From Agromyces subbeticus DSM 16689 (GTDB lineage Bacteria; Actinomycetota; Actinomycetes; Actinomycetales; Microbacteriaceae), in NCBI RefSeq assembly GCF_000421565.1, contig NZ_ATXG01000010.1, positions 1 to 64,000 on the forward strand: a stretch of DNA of 64,000 bases. The letters run 5' to 3'. This document shows positions 8,081 through 16,609 of the stretch, in pieces. The notes beneath the pieces were generated by a model. The model was not told the origin of the DNA. It was given only the letters and a program-made list of their open reading frames with translations, and made no database searches. The position numbers were made by a program, and so were the translations under genes. Each line of letters opens with the position of its first letter. The first letter of the stretch is position 1.

Positions 8081-8734
8081 ATGACGATCGCTCCCCCTGC
8101 CTCGACCCGCACCGACGCGCAGCCACTCGATGTCGCCGCGCTCGTGCGCGCCGCGTCGGCCGACGACCACCGCGCGGCCGAGTCGCGCGGCTACATCGTG
8201 CAGCTCATGGGCGGTGAGCTCTCGCTCGCGGAGTACACGCGCTACCTCGCACAGTTCGGGTGGGTGTACGAGGCGCTCGAGGAGCGCGGCGGTCGCGACG
8301 GCGACCCCGCGGTGTTCGATCCCGAGCTCGCGCGCATGGCGGCGATCGAGTCCGACCTCGCGGCGCTCGGCGCCGGTGACTGGCGCGAGGCGCACCCGCC
8401 GCTGCCGGCGACCGCCGCCTACGCCGCCCACCTCCGCGCGATCGCCGACGACGACGTGCGCTATCTCGCGCACCACTACACGCGGTACCTCGGCGACCTC
8501 TCGGGCGGCCAGGCCATCGCACGTCTCGTCGCTCGGCACTACGGCGCGACGCCCGAGCAGCTCGGTTTCTACCGATTCGAGATCGCCGAAGACGGCGTCG
8601 TGCGCTACAAGCGCGGCTACCGCGAGGCGATGAACGACCTCGCCCTGTCTCCCGAGCAGGTCGACGTGCTCATCGCCGAGGTTCGCGAGTCGTTCCGGCT
8701 GAACGGCGCGATCTTCGAGGCACTCGCGGCCTGA
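8081..8734 (+). CDS. hmuO: Heme oxygenase (biliverdin-producing)
   Basis: 217 residues, the usual length for bacterial HmuO-type enzymes. The heme-ligating His is His30 in ADDHRAAE, and the distal-helix signature GDLSGGQ lies at residues 138-144, within LAHHYTRYLGDLSGGQ. The enzyme opens heme with O2 and electrons to give biliverdin, CO and Fe2+, freeing iron in the cytoplasm. The iron box directly upstream agrees with expression under iron starvation. No heme uptake genes are adjacent. Confidence 0.95.
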   Translation: MTIAPPASTRTDAQPLDVAALVRAASADDHRAAESRGYIVQLMGGELSLAEYTRYLAQFGWVYEALEERGGRDGDPAVFDPELARMAAIESDLAALGAGDWREAHPPLPATAAYAAHLRAIADDDVRYLAHHYTRYLGDLSGGQAIARLVARHYGATPEQLGFYRFEIAEDGVVRYKRGYREAMNDLALSPEQVDVLIAEVRESFRLNGAIFEALAA

Positions 8735-8905
8735 CCGGGGCCGAACTCGGCTGGGCGACGACGGACGTCGAGCGCCGAGTCATCCTCCAGTCGGATGTCG
8801 CACGCAAGCGCCCTCGGTAGACTGCTACGAACACCACGCTGCTGCCGACCCCCTCTCTGAGGGTTGACGGCGCGCCGTGCCCCACGACGACAGGAGATTC
8901 CTCCC

Positions 8906-9649
8906 GTGATCCACACCGCGCTCATTCCGTGGCTCGATCCTGAGACCATCATTTCCGGCGCCGGCCCCTGGGCGCTCGTCGTGGTCTGCGCCATCGTATT
9001 CGCCGAGACCGGCCTGCTCGTCGGATTCCTCCTGCCGGGCGACACGCTGCTCGTCATCTCGGGTCTGCTCACGCACACCGTGCTCGTCTTCGGCGTCGAC
9101 ATCTGGTGGGTGTGCCTCGCGATCGGCTTCGCCGCGTTCCTCGGCGGCGAGGTCGGCTACCTCATCGGCCACAAGTTCGGCCCGAGCATCTTCGAACGCA
9201 AGGAGTCCGGTCTCTTCAGCGTCAAGAACGTCGAACGCACGAACGCCTTCTTCGAGCGCTTCGGCGCGCTCGCGATCATCCTCGCCCGCTTCGTTCCGAT
9301 CGTGCGCACCTTCGCACCCGTCGCCGCGGGCGTCGGCCACATGAACTACAAGAAGTACACGCTCTACAACTTCATCGGCGCGATCATCTGGGGTGTCGGG
9401 CTCACGTACTTCGGCTTCCTCATCGGCTACATCCCGCCGGTCGCCGACTTCGTGCAGGAATACATCGACGTCATCCTGCTCGGCGCGGTCGTGCTCACGC
9501 TCATTCCCACGCTGTGGCACTACTTCTCCTCGGCGCACAAGGCACGCAAGGCGGCCGCGGCCGGTGCCGATGTCGTGACCGATCACACCGAGGCCGAGCA
9601 GCTCGTGCTCGACCCCGAGGTCTTCGACCGCGGCACTGACGAGCGCTAG
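8906..9649 (+). CDS. DedA family membrane protein
   Basis: 247 residues from the GTG at 8906, chosen because AGGAG (8892-8896) lies 9 bases upstream; an earlier start would lack such a site. DedA/VTT-domain features are present: FAETGLLVGFLLPGDTLL, the conserved GxxxGYxIG-like segment GEVGYLIGHKFG, and RFVPIVRTFAPVAAGVGHM, plus four to five hydrophobic helices. Family members scavenge or flip undecaprenyl phosphate or phospholipids and support membrane homeostasis. The C-terminal tail is charged and cytoplasmic. It follows hmuO in the same direction but after a 171-bp gap, so it probably has its own promoter. Confidence 0.92.
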   Translation: MIHTALIPWLDPETIISGAGPWALVVVCAIVFAETGLLVGFLLPGDTLLVISGLLTHTVLVFGVDIWWVCLAIGFAAFLGGEVGYLIGHKFGPSIFERKESGLFSVKNVERTNAFFERFGALAIILARFVPIVRTFAPVAAGVGHMNYKKYTLYNFIGAIIWGVGLTYFGFLIGYIPPVADFVQEYIDVILLGAVVLTLIPTLWHYFSSAHKARKAAAAGADVVTDHTEAEQLVLDPEVFDRGTDER

Positions 9650-9690
9650 TCCGACCGGGCGCCATCGAGCGACCCGCCTCGGATCCTCAG

Positions 9691-10611
9691 TCAGGGGTGC
9701 TGCGGCTGCTCGTGCTCGGCGCGCCCCGCCGGCTCGAGCTGGAACGTCGAGTGCGCCACGTCGAAGTGGTCGCTGAGACATCCGCCGAGCTCGTCGAGCA
9801 GCTCCCCCGCGCGACCCGATGCGAACACCTCGGGTTCGACCTCGACGTGCGCGCTGAACACGTGCGACCCCGAGGTGATCGCCCACACATGCACGTCGTG
9901 CACGGCGACCACGCCGGGCGCACCGAGAATGTGCGTGCGGATCTCGGCCACGTCGGTGTCGGCCGGCGCCGACTCGAAGAGCACCCGCGCCACGTCACGG
10001 AGCAGCGCGAGCGCGCGCGGAACGATGAGGGCGGCGATCGCGAGTGAGGCGATCGGGTCGGCCGCATCGAAACCGGTGAACACGATCACGAGCGCCGCCG
10101 CGATGACGAGCACCGAGCCGATCAGGTCGCCGAGCACCTCGAGGTAGGCGCCGCGCAGATTGATCGAGTCCTTCGCACCGCCGCGCAGCACGAGCATCGC
10201 CGCCACGTTCGCCGCGAGGCCGATGGCGGCGACGACGAGCATCGGCACACCCTGCACCTCATGCGCTTCACCCTCGGCGCCGCTCAGGAGCCGCCCGACC
10301 GCACCGATCGCGACCGACACCGCCACGACGACGAGGATCACACCGTTGATCAACGCCCCGAAGACCTCGGCCCGTCGATACCCGTACGTCTGCCGGTCGG
10401 TCGCCGGGCGTGCGGCGACCACGGCGGCCATGAGCGCGACGACGAGACCGATCAGGTCGCTCATCATGTGCCCGGCATCTGCGAGGAGCGCGAGCGACCC
10501 GCTGATGACCGCGCCGATGAGCTGCACCACGAGGAAGGCGCCGATGATGGCGATCGCCACCCAGAGGCGGGTGCGGTTGGAGGTCGTCGCGTGAGCGTGA
10601 TCGTGTGCCAT
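9691..10611 (-). CDS. Cation diffusion facilitator (CzcD-like metal efflux)
   Basis: 306 residues from the ATG at 10611, preceded by GGTGGAG. It starts with a short His-rich segment (AHDHAHA). Six hydrophobic helices follow, with the metal-binding HxxxD pattern in LADAGHMMSDLIGL (helix II) and a second acidic/His pair in helix V (GAYLEVLGDLIGSV). The cytoplasmic C-terminal domain holds HDVHVWAITSG and HVEVEP. CDF proteins export Zn2+, Co2+, Cd2+ or similar ions against protons. A much longer in-frame extension upstream runs through the SDR-gene terminator and is not used. Confidence 0.9.
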   Translation of the reverse strand: MAHDHAHATTSNRTRLWVAIAIIGAFLVVQLIGAVISGSLALLADAGHMMSDLIGLVVALMAAVVAARPATDRQTYGYRRAEVFGALINGVILVVVAVSVAIGAVGRLLSGAEGEAHEVQGVPMLVVAAIGLAANVAAMLVLRGGAKDSINLRGAYLEVLGDLIGSVLVIAAALVIVFTGFDAADPIASLAIAALIVPRALALLRDVARVLFESAPADTDVAEIRTHILGAPGVVAVHDVHVWAITSGSHVFSAHVEVEPEVFASGRAGELLDELGGCLSDHFDVAHSTFQLEPAGRAEHEQPQHP

Positions 10612-10673
10612 GTCTCCACCAGCGTATGCCGGGAATCGTCGCCCGCTCCAAGATAGGAATGAGTCGCGTTCTC

Positions 10674-10712
10674 GGGAGTGCTGCCGGCGCCGCGGTCGCC
10701 GGCAGCACTCCC
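10674..10712 (-). terminator. Terminator of the epimerase gene
   Basis: A perfect 16-bp stem (GGGAGTGCTGCCGGCG and its complement) closes a 7-nt loop. It begins 12 bases past the stop of the minus-strand epimerase gene and separates it from the cation efflux gene. Confidence 0.75.
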
Positions 10713-10724
10713 ACCGCGGTCCGG

Positions 10725-11657
10725 TCACCCGAGCCCGCTGCGGAAGCCCTCCCGCCAGCTCGGCCAGATGGGCGTCCACCCCAGTTCGCGCTTCGCCTTC
10801 GCGTTCGACGCCCCCCGCACCTGCGTCATCATCGAGACTCCGTGCTCGCCGATGAGCGGCTTCGCGAGCCAAGCCGGCACGCGCATCGGCGGCTTGGCGC
10901 CGATCGCTTCGGCGAGCGCCGGCAGCCACTCCGAGACGGGAGCCGGTTCGTCGTCGACGATGTTGTACACACCGGCCGCGCCCCGAAGCACCGCGGCGGC
11001 GGTCGCGGATGCCGCATCGTCGATGTGGCAGAACGAGGTGATTCCGGTGCCGCCGCCCACGAGCGGGAGCTTGCCCGACTCGAGCATCGTCACCATCTCG
11101 CCGCGCCGGCCGAGCGACTGGCCGGGGCCGTACAGCGCGCCGTAACGCAGCGCGAGGCCGCCGGCGGCCGTCGTCACCTCCTCCACATGCCGGATCGCCG
11201 CGAGGGACTCCCGCGAGGCATCGGTCGGGTGAGCGTCGAGCGGATCCTCCTCCGTCTTCACGGGGCTGCCGGTGCGCTCGCTCGGCCAGCCCGCGTAGCT
11301 CTGCGCGATGAATCGCGTCGTGCCCACCTCGGCGCCCGCCGCCAGCAGGTGGTCGGTGCCGTGCGTGCGCAGCTGGTTCGTCGTGGCGAAGGTGCGGTCG
11401 AAGTGCTTGAGGTCGATGCCGCCCGACAGCGCCGTGAGTTCATGCACGATCACGTCTGGTCTGGTGTCAAGCACGGCGGCGCGCACCGACGCCCCGTCGA
11501 GCCCGTCCATCACGAGTCCGTGCGCCCCGGCCGCATCGACGCCGGCGACCCCCTCGTGCCTCGTCGTCGTGCCGAACACCTCGTGGCCGTCTGCCAGGAG
11601 CAGCGGCACGAGCCTCCTTCCGATGGCGCCAGTGGCGCCGGCGATGAACACTCGCAT
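10725..11657 (-). CDS. NAD-dependent epimerase/dehydratase-type SDR protein
   Basis: 310 residues from the ATG at 11657. The N-terminal Rossmann motif GATGAIGRRL, an Asp-rich second strand, the SYAGWPSER segment and the later GLALRYGALYGPG mark an extended short-chain dehydrogenase/epimerase. It is divergent from an ECF41-type sigma factor. In ECF41 loci the neighbouring gene typically belongs to the COE group (carboxymuconolactone decarboxylase, oxidoreductase, epimerase) and is the main target of the sigma factor, so this gene is likely transcribed by it. The small-molecule substrate is unknown. Confidence 0.85.
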   Translation of the reverse strand: MRVFIAGATGAIGRRLVPLLLADGHEVFGTTTRHEGVAGVDAAGAHGLVMDGLDGASVRAAVLDTRPDVIVHELTALSGGIDLKHFDRTFATTNQLRTHGTDHLLAAGAEVGTTRFIAQSYAGWPSERTGSPVKTEEDPLDAHPTDASRESLAAIRHVEEVTTAAGGLALRYGALYGPGQSLGRRGEMVTMLESGKLPLVGGGTGITSFCHIDDAASATAAAVLRGAAGVYNIVDDEPAPVSEWLPALAEAIGAKPPMRVPAWLAKPLIGEHGVSMMTQVRGASNAKAKRELGWTPIWPSWREGFRSGLG

Positions 11658-11764
11658 TTCGGTCTCTCTTTCTCTCACCATCCCCGACGCGGATGCCACT
11701 GAATCTGTGACACGGCACACGAGATGCCTCGCTGCTGCCGAGCGCGATGTGCCATCCTCGAAGC

Positions 11765-12682
11765 ATGTCGATGACCGACGAGACGCAAGCGGCGCTTCGA
11801 CCCCTCATGTTCTCCGTCGCGTACCGCATGCTCGGCAGCGTCGTCGAGGCGGAGGACGTCGTGCAGGATGCCTACGTGCGCTTGCAGGAACGTGCGGTTG
11901 CGGGCGACGAGATCCGGAATCCCGATGCTTTCGCCGTCACGGTCGCGACCCGGCTCGCCATCGACGTGCTGCGCTCGGCGCGACGGAGCCGCGAGGTCTA
12001 CGTCGGCCCGTGGATGCCGGAGCCCCTACCCGACGACGACGCGGATCCCGCCCACCGCATCGAGCGCGATGAGACACTGTCGTTCGCATTCCTCGCCGTG
12101 CTCGAACGGCTCGGCCCGGTCGAGCGGGCCGTGTTCCTCCTCCGCGAGGTGTTCGCCTACGACTACCGTGCGATCGGCGAGGTCGTCGATCGCGATGAGA
12201 CGGCGTGCCGCCAGATCCTGCACCGGGCGAAGGCACGCATCGCCGAGAGTCGACGACGGTTCGACGGCATCGACGAACGTGACTCCGCCCTCTCCGACGC
12301 GTTCTTCTCCGCGCTCGAGGCTGGCGACGTCGAGCAGCTCGTCGACCGACTCGCCGACGACGTGGTGTTCTACGGCGACGGCGGCGGCAAGGCGCCCGCG
12401 ATCCAGCACGCGATGCACGGCGCGGTGGCGGTTGCACGGTTCCTCGGTGGCCTCGTTCGACGCGGTGCCACGGTCGGAGTGCGCTTCGAGCGGCGGCCGG
12501 TGAACGGCGCTCCTGCACTGTGGGTGCGGGCACCCGACGGAGCGCTGCTGAGCGTGCTCGTCGTGGAGTTCGCCGCCGGCTCGGCACAGGTCATCGCGAA
12601 CCAGCTCAACCCCGAGAAGCTCGCGCACCTCGGACCGGTCGGCGACACGGTCGCGCTCTTCGGCGGTCGCGCTCAGACCTGA
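11765..12682 (+). CDS. sigJ: ECF41-type RNA polymerase sigma factor (SigJ-like)
   Basis: 305 residues from the ATG at 11765; an alternative ATG lies two codons on. Region 2 (MFSVAYRMLGSVVEAEDVVQ) and region 4 (FAYDYRAIGEVVDRDETACRQ) are followed by a SnoaL-like C-terminal domain. The three ECF41 hallmarks are visible: WMPEP between regions 2 and 4 (WLPEP-like), YGDGGGK in the C-terminal domain, and NPEKL near the end (NPDKL-like). In ECF41 proteins this C-terminal domain regulates activity in place of a separate anti-sigma factor, and indeed none is encoded nearby. The divergent epimerase is the expected target. Confidence 0.93.
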   Translation: MSMTDETQAALRPLMFSVAYRMLGSVVEAEDVVQDAYVRLQERAVAGDEIRNPDAFAVTVATRLAIDVLRSARRSREVYVGPWMPEPLPDDDADPAHRIERDETLSFAFLAVLERLGPVERAVFLLREVFAYDYRAIGEVVDRDETACRQILHRAKARIAESRRRFDGIDERDSALSDAFFSALEAGDVEQLVDRLADDVVFYGDGGGKAPAIQHAMHGAVAVARFLGGLVRRGATVGVRFERRPVNGAPALWVRAPDGALLSVLVVEFAAGSAQVIANQLNPEKLAHLGPVGDTVALFGGRAQT

Positions 12683-12747
12683 GCAACGCATGCGCCGCCA
12701 TGGTCGAGGCTGTGGCCGGATGCCGCGCGCCCGCAGCATCCGCTCGA

Positions 12748-14241
12748 TCAGGCCGGAGCGATCCAGCGCAACGGCACGTCGATCGTGACCTCGGTGCCGC
12801 GGCCCACGACGGTGTGCCAGTCGATCGTGCCACCGAGCTCACCCTGGATCAGGGTGCGCACGATCTGCGTGCCGAGCCCCTCGCCGACCTTGCCCTCGGG
12901 CAGGCCCGAACCGGTGTCGCGCACCTGCACGGTGAGTGTCGTCGGCGAGCGGTCGGCCGTGATCTCGACATCGCCCTCCTGACCTGCGAGGCCGTGCTCG
13001 ACGGCGTTCGTGACGAGTTCGGTGAGCGCGAGCGCGAGCGGCGTCGCGTACTCGCTCGGCAGCACCCCGAACGACCCCGAGCGCTTCGGATGCGCCGTCG
13101 TGTTGTGCGCGGAGGCGACTTCGGCGACGAGCAGCAGCGCGCGATCGAAGACCGCGTCGAAGTCGACGTTCTGCGACAGCCCCTCGGAGAGGGTGTCGTG
13201 CACGACGGCGATCGCACCCACCCGGCGCATGGCCTGTGTGAGGGCCTCTCGTGCCTCGTTCGAGTGCGTTCGGCGGGCCTGGATGCGCAGGAGCGATGCG
13301 ACCGTCTGCAGGTTGTTCTTCACCCGATGATGGATCTCGCGAATCGTCGCGTCTTTCGTGATGAGTTCCTGCTCCTGATGGCGCAGCTCGGTGACGTCGC
13401 GACTCAGGACGATGGCGCCGATGCGCTCGCCGCGGTGCCGGATCGGGATCGCACGAAGCGACACGGTGACGCCGCGCGACTCGACGTCGGTGCGCCACGG
13501 CGCACGGCCGGTGACCACGAGGGGCAGCGATTCGTCGACGACGAGCTTGCCCGCGAGCAATCGAGTCGTCACCTCGGCGAGCGACTCGCCCTCGAGCTCG
13601 TCGTCGAACCCCATGCGATTGAAGGCCGAGAGCGCGTTGGGGCTTGCGAACGTCGTGATGCCGTCGACGTCGAGCCGAATCAGGCCGTCGGAGGCGCGCG
13701 GGGCGCCGCGACGGGGACCGGTCGGGGCACCGAGGTCGGGAAAATCGCCGGAGGCGATCATCTGGAAGAGCTCTTCGGCGCACTCGTTGAACGTGAGTTC
13801 CTGACGGCTCGGCGTACGAGTGGCGCCGAGGTTCGTGTGGCGGGTGATCACCGCCACCGGCTCTGGGGCGACATTCGTGCCGGCGGTGGTCAGCCGTCGC
13901 ATGACCGGCACAGCCCGCACACGCGTGGGCATCTCTTCGTACCAGTCAGGGGCCGACGAATCGACGATGCGGGCGCTCGAGTACGCCTGGCCGACGAGTT
14001 CGCGCCACTGCGGCTTGATCTCCTGGCCCACGAAGTCCCGGTAGAAGAGCGTCGCCGCACTCGAAGGCCGGGCGTGCGCGACCGCGACGAACGCGTCGTC
14101 ACCCGATGGAACCCACAGCACGATATCGGCGAAGGCGAGGTCGGCGAGCAACTGCAGGTCGCCGACCAGCATGTGCAGCCAATCGACATCGGCCTGACTG
14201 CTGCGGCCCTGGGCGAGGACGAGATCACTGAGGGTCGACAC
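12748..14241 (-). CDS. pdtaS: PdtaS-like sensor histidine kinase
   Basis: 497 residues. A GAF-like N-terminal domain (about 10-150), a PAS domain (about 170-290) and a HisKA_2 box EIHHRVKNNLQTVASLL with His305 as the likely phosphoacceptor are followed by an HATPase domain (LVTNAVEHG, DTGSGLP, GLGTQIVRTL). No membrane helix is present, so it is cytosolic, as in mycobacterial PdtaS, which phosphorylates the antiterminator regulator PdtaR. No PdtaR gene is adjacent here. It lies 26 bases downstream of the CpaE/TadZ-like gene, on the same strand, so the SAF protein, ATPase and kinase form a probable operon. Confidence 0.88.
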   Translation of the reverse strand: MSTLSDLVLAQGRSSQADVDWLHMLVGDLQLLADLAFADIVLWVPSGDDAFVAVAHARPSSAATLFYRDFVGQEIKPQWRELVGQAYSSARIVDSSAPDWYEEMPTRVRAVPVMRRLTTAGTNVAPEPVAVITRHTNLGATRTPSRQELTFNECAEELFQMIASGDFPDLGAPTGPRRGAPRASDGLIRLDVDGITTFASPNALSAFNRMGFDDELEGESLAEVTTRLLAGKLVVDESLPLVVTGRAPWRTDVESRGVTVSLRAIPIRHRGERIGAIVLSRDVTELRHQEQELITKDATIREIHHRVKNNLQTVASLLRIQARRTHSNEAREALTQAMRRVGAIAVVHDTLSEGLSQNVDFDAVFDRALLLVAEVASAHNTTAHPKRSGSFGVLPSEYATPLALALTELVTNAVEHGLAGQEGDVEITADRSPTTLTVQVRDTGSGLPEGKVGEGLGTQIVRTLIQGELGGTIDWHTVVGRGTEVTIDVPLRWIAPA

Positions 14242-14267
14242 AGTTCCAGCGTAGTGCGGAGTGGCGC

Positions 14268-15515
14268 TCAGCCAGTCGCAGCCCGCCGCAGCGCTGGAAT
14301 CGAGAAGCCGCGACGCCGCGCCGGCTGAGGAACGGGCAGCAGGCCCTCGAGTGCGTAGTCGCGAATCGCTGCGCGCAGCGGAGACCGCGGCGCGGCGTCG
14401 CGCAGGGTGCGCGCGGTCAGGATCGCGGCATCGGTCGCCTTCGCATCGTGCGGCAGGAGCGTCGCCTCGGTCATGCCACCGAAGCGCCGAAGCGTCTGAC
14501 GCACCTGAGCATGGGCATCGATGCCGAGCGCGCTCGTGCGCACCCGGTTGACCACGACGTCGACTCGCTCAGGCTCGACGAGGTCGATGAGTTCGCCGTG
14601 CCCGCGCAGCAGCCGCGAGAGCCCGACCGGATCTGCGAGCCCGACGGCCACCACCCGGTCGGCTGCAGCGAGCGCGGCGAAGGTCGCAGCGTTGCGGCGA
14701 GGAGCGAACTGGTCGCTCGTCAGCTCTTCGTCGTGCTCGAGGCTGAAGCCGGTGTCGACGACGACGTACTCGACCCAGGTGCGCATCGCGCCGAGCGCCG
14801 CGGTGACGCGCTCGCGGGAGAGTTCCGGCCACCGGCTCGGGCCGACGAGCCCCGTGAAGACGTTGAAGGCGACGCGCGGCGCCGAGTACCGCTGGGCGAT
14901 GCGTTCGAGCTCGGCGCGATCGAGCGCCTCGGCTCCCGCGAGCCGGCACGCCGAGGCGAACCCGGGAGCCTCGTCGAGCAGGCCCAGCGATGGTGCGATC
15001 GCGCCGCCGTAGGGGTCGGCGTCGACGAGCGCGACGGTGTGGCCCGCAGCGGCGATCTCTGCGGCGAGGTTCACCGCGAGCGTGGTGCGCCCCGGCGCGC
15101 CTCCTGGCCCCCACACGGCGATGACGGATGCCGCACGCTCGCGGCTCACTCGAACGTCGCCGAGACGCGACGGCACCGGCACTCCCCCGCTCACGAGCGA
15201 TTCGATCTCGCTCCACGGAGCTGCGGCATCGACGACCTCGTGCAGGCCGAGGTGTGCTGCGTGTGCGCGCTCGGCGTCGCTCACGGCGAGTGCCACCACC
15301 CGGATGCCGCGCTCGTCACATGCGGTCAGCAGTTCGGCGCTGAGCGTGCCCCTGCCTGCACCGACGATGACGACCTCGGGTGCGAGCACCTCGAGGCTGT
15401 CGAGGAGATCGCGCCAGCCGACGAGCCGCGCGAGGATCGTGTGACCGTGTTCGATGACGTCGGCGAGGAGGCGGTCTTCGATCGAGCCGTCGAGCGCGAG
15501 TGCGAGGCGCGCCAT
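14268..15515 (-). CDS. CpaE/TadZ-like (Ssd-like) ATPase with degenerate P-loop
   Basis: 415 residues from the ATG at 15515, one base after the stop of the SAF gene. An N-terminal receiver-like domain (about 1-120) precedes a MinD/ParA-type ATPase domain. The P-loop reads WGPGGAPGRTTLAVNLA, so the deviant-Walker signature Lys and the catalytic P-loop Lys are replaced (Gly-Arg-Thr-Thr instead of Gly-Lys-Thr-Thr). VALVDADPYGGAIAP is the switch-like strand and YVVVDTGF the Walker B-like strand. This is the pattern of actinobacterial CpaE/Ssd proteins linked to Tad pili or septum siting, yet no other tad genes lie nearby. ATP hydrolysis may be weak. Confidence 0.75.
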   Translation of the reverse strand: MARLALALDGSIEDRLLADVIEHGHTILARLVGWRDLLDSLEVLAPEVVIVGAGRGTLSAELLTACDERGIRVVALAVSDAERAHAAHLGLHEVVDAAAPWSEIESLVSGGVPVPSRLGDVRVSRERAASVIAVWGPGGAPGRTTLAVNLAAEIAAAGHTVALVDADPYGGAIAPSLGLLDEAPGFASACRLAGAEALDRAELERIAQRYSAPRVAFNVFTGLVGPSRWPELSRERVTAALGAMRTWVEYVVVDTGFSLEHDEELTSDQFAPRRNAATFAALAAADRVVAVGLADPVGLSRLLRGHGELIDLVEPERVDVVVNRVRTSALGIDAHAQVRQTLRRFGGMTEATLLPHDAKATDAAILTARTLRDAAPRSPLRAAIRDYALEGLLPVPQPARRRGFSIPALRRAATG

Positions 15516-15516
15516 C

Positions 15517-16146
15517 TCACTCGCCCGCCGAGCGAGCCGGCACGAGATCGATCGCATCGGCTGCGGCGAGTGCCTCGAGCAGCGCAGCCACCTTCTCGCG
15601 GGGAATCAGCAGCTCGACCGAGACTCCGTCGGTCGAGACCATGCCCTCGCTCTCGATGATGCCCGCGATCTCGGCGCCCGAGACGAGCACCGAGGGCGGC
15701 TCGAAGCCTCCTCGCTCGACCTGCTTCGCGGTCCAGACGTCGACCTGCGCACCGGCGGCGATGCCGGCCGGCAATGGCCCACGACTCGGGACGACGATCG
15801 TCGCCAGTCCGGTGCGATCGGCCTCGTCGACGGCAGCATCGGGCACGAGTTCGCCGGCATGCACCGTGCGCGTGATGACGAAGCCGTCGGCCGGGACATC
15901 GCCGACAGCCAGGTAGTGCGCACCGGCCGCGCCGAGGCGCACCGATTCGGTGCCGAGGTCGTCGGCCTGAATCGTCGTGCCCGGCGTGAGCGTGTCGCGA
16001 GCGACATAGACCTCGACACCGTCGTCGAGGCCCGACACGAGAGTCCAGACTCCGATGGTCGAGCCGGCGATGAGCACGATCCCGATGATGAGACGCGGGT
16101 CGAGTCGGAGGGCTCCCCGCTCACCTCGTTCCTGTCGACGTGCCAT
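15517..16146 (-). CDS. SAF-domain membrane protein (CpaB/RcpC-like)
   Basis: 209 residues. A basic N-terminus and one membrane helix (about 19-40, LIIGIVLIAGSTIGVWTLV) lead into a SAF domain (about 47-110, VYVARDTLTPGTTIQADDL, then GFVITRTVHAGELV). The remaining part resembles CpaB/RcpC, the periplasmic component of Tad-type pilus systems. Its stop is separated by one base from the start of the CpaE/TadZ-like ATPase gene, so these two are almost certainly translated together. Outside Tad loci such pairs are found as orphans in Microbacteriaceae; their role is not known. Confidence 0.75.
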   Translation of the reverse strand: MARRQERGERGALRLDPRLIIGIVLIAGSTIGVWTLVSGLDDGVEVYVARDTLTPGTTIQADDLGTESVRLGAAGAHYLAVGDVPADGFVITRTVHAGELVPDAAVDEADRTGLATIVVPSRGPLPAGIAAGAQVDVWTAKQVERGGFEPPSVLVSGAEIAGIIESEGMVSTDGVSVELLIPREKVAALLEALAAADAIDLVPARSAGE

Positions 16147-16268
16147 CGTGTGTTCCCTTCTGCGGGGCGCGTGTCGCGCCGGCGTCTATCGTCACCCGAA
16201 CCCGCGAGTCCGGCGTGAAGTTATCCACAGTCCCCCCGCCCGCCACTCGATCGGTCGATAATCAAGTC

Positions 16269-16562
16269 ATGACCTCTCCAGGTTCGGGCGACGAGATCGG
16301 CCGCTTCCTCACGCTCGCCGACGCGGCTGAGATTCTCGCCGTCGACGTGGCGACCGTCGACGAGCTGGTCCGATCCGGCGAGTTGCCGGCGATCCGGATC
16401 GGCACGACCGGGCCGTGGCGCATCGAGCGCGCGCAGCTCGAGGTCTGGATCGAACTGCAATACGAAGAGACCCGCAAGCACGCGGTCTGGAATCAGGGCG
16501 AGTACGCGAACATCGTCGAGCTCTCGGGCGCGCGCAACTCGCGCATCCGTCCCGTCGACTGA
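16269..16562 (+). CDS. Small MerR/excisionase-type DNA-binding protein (BldC-like)
   Basis: 97 residues. FLTLADAAEILAVDVATVDELVRSGELPAIRIG and PWRIERAQLEVWIE form the winged helix-turn-helix of the excisionase/BldC family (roughly residues 12-62). The C-terminal 30 residues are polar and carry no recognised domain. It is divergent from the SAF/ATPase/PdtaS operon across a 122-bp gap, which makes it a candidate regulator of that operon. No ligand-binding domain is present. Confidence 0.82.
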   Translation: MTSPGSGDEIGRFLTLADAAEILAVDVATVDELVRSGELPAIRIGTTGPWRIERAQLEVWIELQYEETRKHAVWNQGEYANIVELSGARNSRIRPVD

Positions 16563-16609
16563 CGTCGAATCGGAGTCGTCAGCGGCTGCACTGCTGCGAC
16601 GGCGCCGAG

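Noticed and set aside
7912-8112. Longer N-terminus for the LLM oxidoreductase
   Set aside because: It would run through the iron box and the heme oxygenase start and is not part of the family fold.
10612-10929. N-terminal extension of the cation efflux protein
   Set aside because: The extension covers the terminator of the epimerase gene; the ATG at 10611 has its own ribosome site and gives a full-length CDF protein.
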